From assembly GCF_002831645.1 (NCBI RefSeq), contig NZ_CP025117.1, positions 4,107,001 to 4,171,000 on the forward strand: a stretch of DNA of 64,000 nucleotides, in the 5' to 3' direction. The stretch is from Olleya sp. Bg11-27. Its GTDB lineage: Bacteria; Bacteroidota; Bacteroidia; Flavobacteriales; Flavobacteriaceae. The position numbers were made by a program, and so were the translations under genes. The notes beneath the pieces were generated by a model. It made no database searches. It was not told where the DNA came from and was given only the letters and a program-made list of their open reading frames with translations. This document shows positions 1 to 8,336 of the stretch, one piece after another. Each line of letters opens with the position of its first letter. Position 1 is the first letter of the stretch.

Positions 1-888
1 ATAAGTTTAGATGGACCCAAAGAAGTTAATGATATATACCGTGTAGACCATAACGAAAAAGGAACGTTCGATAGAGTTATAGATGGTATAAATATAATGC
101 GAAAAAACAAACTACCCACAGGAACTCTATCGGTAATGAACTTACATGCTGACCCTACGGAAATGTATAATCACTTTATAAATATGAAAATATCATTCGT
201 TGATATCCTTTTTATGGATTTAACCTATGATAATTTTGATAGATTTGTAACACCAAACATAAAACACTCAATGTCAGATTGGTACATGCAATTGTTTGAC
301 CTATGGTTTCACAACAAAGAACACACGTATTTTAAATTTAGACTATTTGATGATTTTATAGGAAATATTTTAGGGGGAAATACCTCTGCCGATTTTGTTG
401 GTACGGCAGATAAAAGTATTTTGGTTTTAGAAACTAATGGCGACTTAGAGCCCGTCGATTCATTAAAAATTTGCGGAGATTCTTTTACTAAAAGAGATTA
501 TAATGTAAGTAAAAATAAGCTATCGGACTTAAACAACAATGACCTTATCTTATTATATCACAAAAGCGGTACGTTTTTACCTAAAAAGTGCTTAGCATGT
601 CCAGTAAAAGAACTGTGTGGAGGTGGTTATCTAACGCATCGTTATAGTGCAAAAAACGGCTTTAATAATCCTTCAGTATATTGTAATGATCTATTGCGAT
701 TAATTACCCATATACAAAATAAAATAGTAGATGAAATGCCAGAGGATTACAGAAAAAGTAGTAATATACAGAAATTAACTTACGAAAATGCCCTTCAGAT
801 TATTGAAGAAACATTACCCACTATAGAAGAGCCAAAATATATTGAATTTTTAGAAAGTTTTAAAAAAGAAGAAAAAGAATATGTATAA
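1..888 (+). CDS. Radical SAM/SPASM peptide maturase (5' truncated by window edge)
   Basis: The reading frame is open from base 1, so the N-terminus with the CxxxCxxC cluster motif lies outside the window. What remains starts with SLDGPKEVND, typical of the second half of a radical SAM barrel, and ends in a SPASM domain: CxxC then CGGGYLTHRYS and a terminal NPSVYC (around bases 595-685), which bind auxiliary Fe-S clusters. The CGGG..HRY..NPSVYC pattern is characteristic of FxsB/XyeB-type enzymes that crosslink side chains in ribosomal peptides (cyclophane formers). The stop overlaps the start of the C39 exporter by 8 nt, so the two form one operon: modify, then cleave the leader and export. 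The precursor peptide is probably upstream, outside the window. Family placement is good; the exact crosslink chemistry is inference. Confidence 0.8.
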   Translation: MSLDGPKEVNDIYRVDHNEKGTFDRVIDGINIMRKNKLPTGTLSVMNLHADPTEMYNHFINMKISFVDILFMDLTYDNFDRFVTPNIKHSMSDWYMQLFDLWFHNKEHTYFKFRLFDDFIGNILGGNTSADFVGTADKSILVLETNGDLEPVDSLKICGDSFTKRDYNVSKNKLSDLNNNDLILLYHKSGTFLPKKCLACPVKELCGGGYLTHRYSAKNGFNNPSVYCNDLLRLITHIQNKIVDEMPEDYRKSSNIQKLTYENALQIIEETLPTIEEPKYIEFLESFKKEEKEYV

Positions 889-3055
889 AAAACCCTTTGC
901 TTTTATAAAACAGTTGGATAGTCAAGATTGTAGTTTTGCCTGCCTAAAAATGGTTGGTAAAAGTTATAATAAAGAATTTAATATTGACAATGATACTATT
1001 TTAAACTCTAATATAATAAAGCAAGGTATTCTAGTCAGTGATGTAGATACAAATGCGAAAAAACTTGGGTTTGAGACCCTTTTAGTAGATATAGACCTTG
1101 AAGGAATAATTCAAAACGCACCTCTTCCTGCCATATTTCAATGGAATCAAAATCATTTTGTAACCGTTTACAAAATAACGAGTAATAAAATTTATGTAGC
1201 AGATCCAGCTTTTGGTAAAACGACATATTCAAAAAAAGATTTTTTAAAAGGATGGACACAAGGTAGAGGGAATGGCATTGCACTACTGTTAGAACCAACA
1301 GATAAAATTTACAACTATAAAAAAAAAACAATAAAAGAAAAAAAGGTCGATTTAAAATATATAACTAGATATTTAAAAAAGCATAAAAAACAATTTTTTT
1401 TAATATCGCTTACACTACTACTATCTTCGTGTATAGAACTAGTTTTCCCTTTTTTTACGCAAAAAATAATAGATAAAGGAGTCGCTTTTAAAGATATCAA
1501 TTTTATTTACATGGTTCTTATTGCGCAAATATTCGTTTTTATAAGTAGAATTAGTTTAGAATATTATAGGTCATGGTTATTTATTCATATCAGTAGTAGA
1601 ATTAGCTTATCCATTATTTCTGATTTTCTAATAAAAATGATGAAATTACCTATTAAATTCTTTACTTCTAAAAATATAGGAGATTTAATACAGCGTATTC
1701 AAGACCATAAGCGGATTGAAAACTTTCTATCAGAAGACCTTATTCAGGTTGTTTTCTCGTTTTTTAGCATTATTATTTACTCTTCTATTTTATTCTATTT
1801 TAACACTGATATATTTTTAGTTGTATTTATAAGTACTTTAATAGAGCTGATTTGGATTTTTAGTTTTTTAAAAAAAATAAGAATCAATGATCATAAAAAT
1901 TTTGCGATTCAGTCTGAAGATCAAAACAAGATATATGAATTTATTAATGCTGTACAAGAAATAAAACTTAATAATTTAGAAGAACAAAAAACAAATCAGT
2001 GGCAACATATTCAAAAGAATTTGTATTTAAATAATATAGAAAGACTAAAAATCAATCAAAAATATGAGAGTTATCGCTTTATTAATTTTTTTCAAGTGAT
2101 TATAGTCGTTTTTATAGCTTCAATAGCTGTAATGAATAAAGAACTTACAATAGGAACTATGCTTTCTATAATGTTTATATTAGGTGGACTAAACAAACCT
2201 ATTAGTCAATTTATTAATTTCGTATTACAATATGAACTTGTTAAAGTAAGTTTTGAAAGATTAAATGAAATTCACAATAAAAAAGATGAAGAAAACTTAT
2301 CCAAAATAACAAAATTAGATGAGATAGAAGATATCATCTTAAAAGATGTTTCCTTTTCTTATGATAACAAGTCCAAAATATTAAAAAATATTAACCTAAT
2401 TATTCCTAAGAACAAAACTACAGCAATAGTGGGTGTTAGTGGCAGTGGTAAGACCTCTCTTTTAAAATTAATTTTAAAATTTTATACTGCTCAAACTGGA
2501 CTTATTAATATTGGAAAACATGGACTTAACGACATTAACAATCAATTATGGAGAAAAAAATGTGGTGTTATCTTACAAGACAGCACTATCTTTTCTGAAA
2601 CAATAAAATATAATATTGCTTTAGAAGAAAACGTTGATTTTAATAAATTATACAGTGCTCTAAAATTAGCCAATATTAAGTCTTTTGTGGACACTTTACC
2701 TCTTAAAGAAAACACTATTATTGGGGATGCTGGAATTGGTATTAGCCAAGGTCAAAGACAAAGATTATTAATAGCTAGAGCCATTTATAAAGATCCAGAT
2801 TATTTATTTTTTGATGAAGCTACAAACTCACTTGACTCAGAAAATGAAAAGATAATTGTAAATAATATTAATACTTTTTTTAAAAACAAAACTATGATCG
2901 TTGTTGCCCATAGATTATCTACAGTTAAAAACGCAGATCAAATTATAGTTTTAGATAATGGAGTGATTATTGAAAAAGGAACTCATAACGAACTTATTAA
3001 ATTAAAAGGAAAATACTTTAACCTCATTAAAAACCAATTAGAACTAGGACAATAA
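881..3055 (+). CDS. Peptidase-containing ABC transporter (C39 bacteriocin exporter)
   Basis: 724 aa, the usual length for a PCAT. Residues 1-140 are a C39 cysteine peptidase: QLDSQDCSFAC with catalytic Cys17, His in NHFVTVY and Asp in VADPAFG; it should cut double-glycine leaders. Residues about 165-440 are a six-helix ABC exporter domain. The C-terminal ATPase has Walker A GVSGSGKTS, signature ISQGQRQRL (a variant of LSGGQ), Walker B YLFFDEATNSLD and an H-loop VAHRLS. It follows the SPASM maturase with overlapping ends and is followed by a 43-aa membrane ORF with a TAATG overlap. Such exporters in Bacteroidota normally work with an HlyD-type adaptor, which is missing here in full length. The Gly after the catalytic Cys that most C39 domains have is Ser here. 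Confidence 0.93.
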   Translation: MYKKPFAFIKQLDSQDCSFACLKMVGKSYNKEFNIDNDTILNSNIIKQGILVSDVDTNAKKLGFETLLVDIDLEGIIQNAPLPAIFQWNQNHFVTVYKITSNKIYVADPAFGKTTYSKKDFLKGWTQGRGNGIALLLEPTDKIYNYKKKTIKEKKVDLKYITRYLKKHKKQFFLISLTLLLSSCIELVFPFFTQKIIDKGVAFKDINFIYMVLIAQIFVFISRISLEYYRSWLFIHISSRISLSIISDFLIKMMKLPIKFFTSKNIGDLIQRIQDHKRIENFLSEDLIQVVFSFFSIIIYSSILFYFNTDIFLVVFISTLIELIWIFSFLKKIRINDHKNFAIQSEDQNKIYEFINAVQEIKLNNLEEQKTNQWQHIQKNLYLNNIERLKINQKYESYRFINFFQVIIVVFIASIAVMNKELTIGTMLSIMFILGGLNKPISQFINFVLQYELVKVSFERLNEIHNKKDEENLSKITKLDEIEDIILKDVSFSYDNKSKILKNINLIIPKNKTTAIVGVSGSGKTSLLKLILKFYTAQTGLINIGKHGLNDINNQLWRKKCGVILQDSTIFSETIKYNIALEENVDFNKLYSALKLANIKSFVDTLPLKENTIIGDAGIGISQGQRQRLLIARAIYKDPDYLFFDEATNSLDSENEKIIVNNINTFFKNKTMIVVAHRLSTVKNADQIIVLDNGVIIEKGTHNELIKLKGKYFNLIKNQLELGQ

Positions 3056-3186
3056 TGAAAGAAATAAAAAACAATAAAAATATTTTAGGAGAAATACCTG
3101 GTAACTTGACTACAATAGGAGTAATTATCTGTATAATAGCTGTAATTTCTTTGATCTACGCATCAACTATTCTATTCTCATTTTAA
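3055..3186 (+). CDS. 43-aa single-TM protein, possibly the N-terminal stub of an HlyD-type adaptor
   Basis: The ATG overlaps the stop of the C39 exporter by one base (TAATG), so it is translationally coupled. The product is a polar N-terminus (MKEIKNNKNILGEIPG), one hydrophobic helix (about residues 20-40) and the end STILFSF followed by two close stop codons. The pattern ILGEIPG-TM-FSF resembles the beginning of Bacteroidota HlyD-family periplasmic adaptors, which sit exactly at this position behind C39 exporters and continue after the helix with a ...FP-D motif. I see no adaptor coding sequence downstream. Alternatives: a genuine small membrane partner or an immunity peptide for the exported RiPP. 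The ORF is real in context; the function is unresolved. Confidence 0.55.
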   Translation: MKEIKNNKNILGEIPGNLTTIGVIICIIAVISLIYASTILFSF

Positions 3187-3383
3187 TAAAAAAAATAAGT
3201 ACAGGTTACTGTTCAATTTTTCTCAGGAAAAGAATGTATATAAAAGATCTTAACGAGTAATACAACCTATAATCCAGCTGCTGGCGTTTCTTTCTAGTAA
3301 CAAACATATTACTAAAAGAATATTCTAATATAACTAGTATTATTCTAACTTAGGGTATATTTTATTTCTTTAATAACAAAACA

Positions 3384-3427
3384 AAAGGGCACCAAAATGC
3401 GCGATAGATGTCGCGACAGTGGCCTTT
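3384..3427. repeat. REP-like hairpin downstream of the RiPP operon
   Basis: Imperfect stem-loop: outer arms AAAGGGCAC / GTGGCCTTT and an inner CGCGA / TCGCG pair. It may act as terminator for the RiPP operon, though no clean T-run follows. It loosely resembles the hairpins at 6690-6735 and 21710-21770. The rest of 3187-3482 shows no convincing coding sequence. Confidence 0.4.
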
Positions 3428-3482
3428 AATTATTCTCTATCATTAGTTACATAAACTTTCTTTTCAAAATTAATTATATTTT

Positions 3483-3790
3483 AAATAAGTCCTGATTTTA
3501 AACTATCATTGATGTACATATCACAATAAAGATATTTATATTTTTCCATAAATCCTGATTTTTTTTTAACGCCATTAGAGTCCAACGTAACATTAAATGG
3601 AATAGGTGAAAACGGTTTAAAATCATGACTTACATTGCTAAATGTGTCACAATCAAATTTAGTACTCTCACTATTTTTATTTTATAAATCGAAAATACTA
3701 AGATATACAATTACAACTCTTCTATCTTTTGGATAAAATTTAGTTGTATTGGACAATATGTTTCCATACTTTATTAGTCCCTCAAAATCG
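3483..3790 (-). pseudogene. Decayed gene of unknown function
   Basis: On the minus strand a single frame runs for about 100 codons, broken by one in-frame TAA at 3682-3684. Readable pieces include GDFEGLIKYGNILSNTTKFY before the stop and FSPIPFNVTLDSNGVKKKSG after it. There is no start codon in the surviving part and the upstream end meets the palindromic element at 3798-3943, so the gene was cut there. Codon pattern and orientation match the other orphan genes of this zone. I do not recognise the family. Confidence 0.5.
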
Positions 3791-3797
3791 CCTAGCT

Positions 3798-3943
3798 AGC
3801 GCTACTCTGTGACGAGTGACTATATAGATTTTTATAAATGTAGAAAAACTAAAAAACACCTTCCATATCTGTAAAAGCTTCTCTTTATTTATTTACTATA
3901 TGATATTACTTACTCGGTACGGCACTCGTCACAGAGTAGCGCT
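3798..3943. repeat. 146-bp MITE-like element with 21-bp perfect terminal inverted repeats
   Basis: The ends AGCGCTACTCTGTGACGAGTG (3798-3818) and its exact reverse complement (3923-3943) bound a 146-bp stretch without coding capacity. The interior contains ATCTGTAAAAGCTTCTCTTT, a core also seen in the copies at 6581-6660, 7404-7579, 8337-8490 and 10957-11047. The right end supplies the stop codon of the pseudogene at 3942-4271. Element length, perfect ends and repeated core suggest a non-autonomous mobile or REP-type repeat. Confidence 0.7.
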
Positions 3944-4271
3944 AACAGGGGTGATTTATTAACCCCTTCAGACTATTAATTGAATAATCATAATCTAATA
4001 TTAATAATGTTGCACCACCATTATTACTAACTCCTGAGGCTCTCTTATTTGATAAAGTAAAAATAGTATGCTTATCTTGAGAGTCATCTGTTGTTGTGTT
4101 TAAAAGTTCCATTTGACTATTTCCATCTTCAACATCTATCTTAAAATGTGACGGTAATGCAGTATCTTGATTCTCAATATTTAATTCTGAAGGACTTGTT
4201 GTATTACTTTACGTATTCGCGCTAAGGTTGAAACTTAATACGACTAGTATTGTTATTATTTTTATATTCAT
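3942..4271 (-). pseudogene. Decayed secreted protein gene
   Basis: Starts with an ATG and a signal-peptide-like N-terminus (MNIKIITILVVLSFNLSANT), then an in-frame TAA directly after residue 20, after which the frame stays open for about 88 codons. The second part is hydrophilic (ELNIENQDTALPSHFKIDVE). The final codons run into the palindromic element and the stop lies inside its terminal repeat. Signal peptide plus point stop mark it as a recently broken exported protein of unknown function. Confidence 0.6.
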
Positions 4272-4277
4272 AATTAA

Positions 4278-5210
4278 TTATTTAATCTTATTTATAAAGT
4301 TTAAAAGTATTGGTGGTAGAAAATATTTAAGTAATGCTTTACTATTTATTTTATACATATATCGATGAATATTATCAATATCGTTTTTTAAAAGTCCGCT
4401 TTGTTTTAAATAAACCGATGACATGCTAAGGTACCTCATACTTGAAAGGATTAAACCAATTTTAAAGCATTGCAATTTATTTTTAGCTATTGTTTCTAAT
4501 CTAGGGACATAAATAACATCGCCTCCAACGGAATACCTTGATTTTTCGTATTTAGCTTCTGAAAATGGTTCGGTTATCACAGAATCGGGATAAAAACGAC
4601 AATCTATAAACTCATAACCCTGTGCTTTTAAATACTTATCTAAGTCTGAAAATAAATTCTGGTTTTTATAAACTTCAATAAACGTAACCTCTGCAAAAAT
4701 TACTGATATTTTTTTAGCCTCTAGTAATTGTTTTCCAGATTTCAACAAACTTAACTCCGTTCCTTGAGTATCTAGTTTCAAAAAATCTATTTGATTAAGA
4801 TCTTGATTTAAAGCAAAGCTATCTAGAGTTTCTGTTTTTATGGTAGTATTTTTTAATACTTCCATACCTTGATACCATTTCAAAAACCCCTTAACTTTAC
4901 CAAAATGGTTTCTGTAACTATCAAAATTACATTCTAAAAGAGAACTATAACTGGCATGTTTTGTTATATAAAACTGTTTTTTTCCACCGGTTTCACTCAA
5001 CCCATATGGAAAATAATGATGAGAATCTGTTTGTTTTAATTTATTATACTCTTCCAAGTTAGGTTCAAATCCATAATAAAGACAATACGTGTCCAAACCA
5101 TTTAATTGTAAAACACCACCTTTTGCTCCCACATCTACGCATACTATTTTATCCTTAGCTATAAGATTTTCTAGTATTTTATCAACTTTTTTTTTTGCTA
5201 TACTTTTCAA
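4278..5210 (-). CDS. FkbM family SAM-dependent methyltransferase
   Basis: 310 aa. The SAM-binding loop is near the N-terminus (VCVDVGAKGG, about residues 24-33), followed by YGFEPNLEEY, and the FkbM hallmark IDFLKLDTQGTELSLLKSG in the middle. The region after it (IFAEVTFIEVY... GGDVIYVP) also fits the family. FkbM enzymes O-methylate sugars or other small molecules, often next to glycan or cell-surface genes; no glycosyltransferases are nearby, so the substrate cannot be named. It sits just upstream, in transcription order, of a decayed secreted gene. The C-terminal 60 residues are basic and extend beyond the core fold. Confidence 0.85.
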   Translation of the reverse strand: MKSIAKKKVDKILENLIAKDKIVCVDVGAKGGVLQLNGLDTYCLYYGFEPNLEEYNKLKQTDSHHYFPYGLSETGGKKQFYITKHASYSSLLECNFDSYRNHFGKVKGFLKWYQGMEVLKNTTIKTETLDSFALNQDLNQIDFLKLDTQGTELSLLKSGKQLLEAKKISVIFAEVTFIEVYKNQNLFSDLDKYLKAQGYEFIDCRFYPDSVITEPFSEAKYEKSRYSVGGDVIYVPRLETIAKNKLQCFKIGLILSSMRYLSMSSVYLKQSGLLKNDIDNIHRYMYKINSKALLKYFLPPILLNFINKIK

Positions 5211-5268
5211 ATAAATAGTTATTTTGTTTATGTAAACTTAGCTTTATTTTTCTTTTTATGCAATACAG

Positions 5269-5293
5269 CACTCGTCACAGACAATCGCTAGCG
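5269..5293. repeat. Palindromic repeat (single arm copy)
   Basis: CACTCGTCACAGA followed by an interrupted CGCTAGCG; the first 13 bases are identical to the terminal repeat of the 146-bp element at 3798-3943. It contains the stop codon of the gene at 5288-6178. Confidence 0.5.
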
Positions 5294-6178
5294 AGTAGGA
5301 TTGGTGGCATCATCTTGCAATCTATGTTTTAATTGCAAATAAATAGACTCGTAAAAATTATCTTCAACAAGGCTCCCATAACAAGTTCTTATCATTAAGG
5401 GGAGTTTTATTAGTTTTTTTATTACATCTAAATCTTTTTTATCAATTTTAGATTCGTCAAATTTATTAATTTTAAAAAGCGCCTCCATTGCATACATCCT
5501 TCCTTCAGGATTAAAACCTCTTAGGACATTCTTAATCAAATCTATTCTATTTTTTTTAATTAATTTTTCAATTGCATCTCTAGCTTCTGGTCTTTTATTA
5601 CCCCCATAACAGGCAGTACCAAAATCATAGTTTTTATTGAAACCAATTAATAATTCATATTCCACTCTTGTTTCATCATCTAATTTTACAGGTGTTAGTT
5701 CACCTAAATAATTACTTACTTTACTTTTAAAATCATTAATGAACTCAAAATTTCTGTATTCAAAATATAAATATTCATTACCTTCATTTTTTAATAAGTC
5801 CCAGTTTTTAAGTATATCTGATAAATCTTTATTAGTTCTAGCCTTTTTTTTAAGTATTCCAGTATTTCTTTGATTGAATGAAAAATTTAAATAAAATATA
5901 GTATCCTTTATTACACACAAAGTGATATGAGCTGATGTTGCATCTCCATATTGAGACGCTTCAATTTTTTTGCTATTTATCCAGAGTAAACTTTTTTCGG
6001 ATACATTAATGTTTTGAACTTCCTTTAAAAAACAAGAATAACTGTAGTTCTCAGATTCTAAAAAATTAGACAGTACAATTATGTTACTTACATCTTTGTC
6101 ATTAATATTTTGACTAACAATAAATTGGGTGAAAAAAATTATTGAAAAATAGAATATATATTTAAAATTGTTTTTCAT
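5288..6178 (-). CDS. Exported protein of unknown function
   Basis: 296 aa with a clear signal peptide (FKYIFYFSIIFFTQFIVSQN, residues 5-24). The mature part is mixed alpha/beta, Lys/Asn-rich, without transmembrane helices. In the C-terminal third, short helical pairs (ARDAIEKLIKKNRIDLIKNV, then FNPEGRMYAMEAL) resemble HEAT/ARM-type repeats. The last codons (DDATNPTR-stop) run into a palindromic repeat, so the natural C-terminus may have been altered. I do not recognise a family. Context among orphan toxin/immunity remnants makes a periplasmic immunity-type role conceivable, but nothing in the sequence proves it. Confidence 0.65.
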   Translation of the reverse strand: MKNNFKYIFYFSIIFFTQFIVSQNINDKDVSNIIVLSNFLESENYSYSCFLKEVQNINVSEKSLLWINSKKIEASQYGDATSAHITLCVIKDTIFYLNFSFNQRNTGILKKKARTNKDLSDILKNWDLLKNEGNEYLYFEYRNFEFINDFKSKVSNYLGELTPVKLDDETRVEYELLIGFNKNYDFGTACYGGNKRPEARDAIEKLIKKNRIDLIKNVLRGFNPEGRMYAMEALFKINKFDESKIDKKDLDVIKKLIKLPLMIRTCYGSLVEDNFYESIYLQLKHRLQDDATNPTR

Positions 6179-6213
6179 GTCTTTATGTAAATATAAACTA
6201 TTACACCAATAGT

Positions 6214-6572
6214 TTATTCGTTAAATTTATCTTCTAAAGGAATTTCAAAATCTACATGACCTCCTCCAGATTGATATCTTTCTAATCTACTTTCCTTAGC
6301 CCTGTATATTGCATTAACAAATTGATTAGCGACTATTTCGTCCATTTTCTATTAGTAACCGTAGCAACAAATTCATCAATTGCTGGCACCATTGTACCTG
6401 ACATAGCTCTATAAGAATGAAATAACTCTTCAGCTAAGACAGTCTGCCCATTAGAGTACGCTATTGGTTCCCAAAACTCCTTCTCCTCATCATTTTGATT
6501 GTTTTTCTATTTACAAAAGAAGCCATTAATACAACATCATCTCCTACACCTGGTTGCGCCCCCCATCCCCCA
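6214..6572 (-). pseudogene. Frameshifted remnant, possibly a peptidase-type toxin tail
   Basis: Three pieces read on in different frames: GWGAQPGVGDDVVLMASFVN, then EFWEPIAYSNGQTVLAEELF with HSYRAMSG, then the segment starting MDEIVANQFVNAIYRAKES and ending in KFNE. The last piece has its own ATG (6343-6345) and 43 codons, overlapping the end of the middle frame. Together they look like one domain split by two frameshifts. AEELFHSYR resembles the HExxH-type helix of small zinc peptidases found at toxin C-termini, but the first His is Glu here. Assignment to a toxin is weak; decay is clear. Confidence 0.5.
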
Positions 6573-6580
6573 CTGGCGCT

Positions 6581-6750
6581 AGTCTGTAACGAGTGCCTAT
6601 ATAGGTTTTTGTAAATGTAGAAAAACAAAAAACATCTTCCATACGTGTAAAAGCTTCTCTCTTTTTTCTATGCAGTGCAAATGCTAAACTAAATTAGACG
6701 CACTTTACAAAAGTACGCCAGAGTACGTTATATGTCGCACGAGTGGAAGC
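6581..6750. repeat. Repeat copy: palindrome, shared core and REP-like hairpin
   Basis: Contains GGCGCTAGTCTGTAACGAGTG (same arm as 3798-3818 with changes), then a core CGTGTAAAAGCTTCTCTC matching the element at 3798-3943, then a hairpin-like stretch at 6690-6735 ending in GTCGCACGAGTGGAAGC. The last part is similar to 21710-21770, which there lies directly beside a remnant of the same transposase gene. Confidence 0.55.
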
Positions 6751-6778
6751 TTTCTGTTTATTTCTCTTAACGCTATCG

Positions 6779-7348
6779 TCACGATAAAACTACCCTAAAA
6801 AAACCAGCACTATCTATTTCTAAAACTGAATTATCATCTTGAATTCTTTTTTCGCTTGAGCATTTCCAATCTATAGCACTGGTTACAAAACCACTCTCTA
6901 CAGGATTGTTATGAATATAATTTATTTTCTGATTAATTACTTATTCGCTCCACAACTCTATAGGTTTGTTATGATGCTGCCAAAATTGATATTTACTTGT
7001 TGTTGAATTCTTTTTACCAGCTCGTTTAAACATCCATAATAACCATTCTTTTCTGCTTTCTTGTGGCTTGTTTTCTATAGCTTCTAATAGTAATTTTGAT
7101 GTATGACGCTTAAAATCTCGCAGTAATTCTGATGGTTCTTCATTGGTAGAACGAAAAAGAAAATAAACATGACTTGGCATAAAACAATAGGTATATAACT
7201 CCATACCTTTTTCTTGCCCACAATAATTTACACTTTCTGCTAATACACTAAAATATAATTGTCGTGTAAAAACATCTATCCAATTTACGGTTGCAAAACT
7301 CACAAAATACAAACCTGACTTATTATGGAATTTATAGTTTCTACTCAT
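6779..7348 (-). pseudogene. REP-associated tyrosine transposase (RAYT / Y1_Tnp family), interrupted
   Basis: Starts MSRNYKFHNKSGLYFVSFAT at 7348. The HUH-type motif region reads CFMPSHVYFLF, where active members have HxH; the second His is Tyr. KYQFWQHHNKPIELWSE then hits a TAA, but the frame continues cleanly with VINQKINYIHNNPVESGFV and ends at 6779-6781, giving the usual full length of about 185 codons. So a single stop codon plus the lost His inactivate it. RAYT proteins process REP palindromes, and palindromic repeats lie on both sides here, which suggests this gene once mobilised them. A fragment of a second copy lies at 21778-21807. Confidence 0.8.
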
Positions 7349-7403
7349 TAATCTAAAATACAAAAAGCTGCTTATTTCTAAGCAACTTTTGTTTGATTAT
7401 TCT

Positions 7404-7579
7404 GTCGGCCACTAGTTACAAACTAGCGGTAGCTGGGGACCTTAATATTAGAGATTACAAAGCTCAAAAAGCATACTCATAAAAAAGCCTGCACGTCCCT
7501 GTAAAAGCTTTTCTAAACTATTTTTTCTTACTCTTACCGCCACTAGTTTTTAAACTAGCGGGAGCGGGGGAAGCCTACA
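7404..7579. repeat. Repeat copy with two palindromes and an IS-end-like 13-mer
   Basis: Left palindrome GCCACTAGTTACAAACTAGC (about 7410-7430), core CCCTGTAAAAGCTTTTCT (about 7496), right palindrome GCCACTAGTTTTTAAACTAG (about 7541-7560). It ends in GGGGAAGCCTACA (7567-7579), the exact reverse complement of the left end of the IS3-family element at 9739. Confidence 0.55.
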
Positions 7580-7604
7580 GGTGGGCACGGATTACAAATC
7601 CTCG

Positions 7605-8132
7605 TTAACGGAAGTCTCCAATAATTTTATAATTTACTATATCAATATTTTCATAAATTTCTCCAAAAGGATAATAAATGTATCTATCAAACTTTTCATT
7701 GAAAATTTCTTTTTTATTTAAAAATAGGTAGCCTCCATTAACTTTAAAGTTGTTAAAATATAATACCATATTATTAAAATAAATAGGACAGCTATTCACT
7801 TTTTTGTTTATGTCACTAACAGAAGCTCTATATGTCTCATTGTTAAGCTTTTCAATAATTATAGTTGCTTTAAAATTTGTGTCTTTAAAATTGAATTTAA
7901 TTTTGTTGTCAACATATAAAATTGAGTCTTGCTTATCATTTTTCTCGAAATAAAGCTTATTATTTTTCTCAAAAAATTGAATTTCAAACTTTATGCACGA
8001 ATTGAAAACAGAATCCATTAAAATACCAATAGGATATTCAACTTTAAGAGTACTTTCATCTTTAATACTCCGTTTTTCATTAGGACTACTGCAACTGAAT
8101 AATATTAAACAAAGAATAATAAATTTATTCAT
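7605..8132 (-). CDS. Small lipoprotein of unknown function
   Basis: 175 aa with a type II signal peptide (MNKFIILCLILFSCSSPNEK; lipobox LFSC, lipidated Cys14). The mature part is beta-rich with many Lys/Asn and no further membrane segment, about the size of many periplasmic immunity lipoproteins. Its start overlaps the end of the 61-aa ORF upstream by 8 nt, so the two are co-transcribed. If that upstream ORF is the remnant of a toxin tail, this gene would be the matching immunity protein; that pairing is inferred from position only. Confidence 0.65.
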   Translation of the reverse strand: MNKFIILCLILFSCSSPNEKRSIKDESTLKVEYPIGILMDSVFNSCIKFEIQFFEKNNKLYFEKNDKQDSILYVDNKIKFNFKDTNFKATIIIEKLNNETYRASVSDINKKVNSCPIYFNNMVLYFNNFKVNGGYLFLNKKEIFNEKFDRYIYYPFGEIYENIDIVNYKIIGDFR

Positions 8133-8310
8133 CTATATTGATTTCTTTTACCTTGTTAATTTCGCTTTTAGATTGTTTCAATGCTTGTTCAAATTCAGTC
8201 CCTTCAAATCTTTCAGGATTGTTTTCATAGTCTTCTATCGAAGGAGATGTTACCGTTGGGCTACCATGAAATTTCTTGTGATCACTTTTTGATTTATCGT
8301 TATTTTCCAT
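8125..8310 (-). CDS. 61-aa hydrophilic ORF, probable tail of a lost larger gene
   Basis: From the first ATG it encodes 61 residues including FHGSPTVTSPSIEDYENN and an acidic end KVKEINIDE. The same frame is open further upstream (SSGSEGDLKDPSKRKQ) into the palindrome at about 8350-8370, where it meets a stop. This is what one expects from the C-terminal end of a longer protein, such as an Rhs-type toxin, whose front part was replaced by the repeat. Overlap with the following lipoprotein gene supports a toxin-immunity pairing. Not clearly a functional gene on its own. Confidence 0.4.
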   Translation of the reverse strand: MENNDKSKSDHKKFHGSPTVTSPSIEDYENNPERFEGTEFEQALKQSKSEINKVKEINIDE

Positions 8311-8336
8311 TTGTTTTCTTTTACTTGGGTCTTTTA

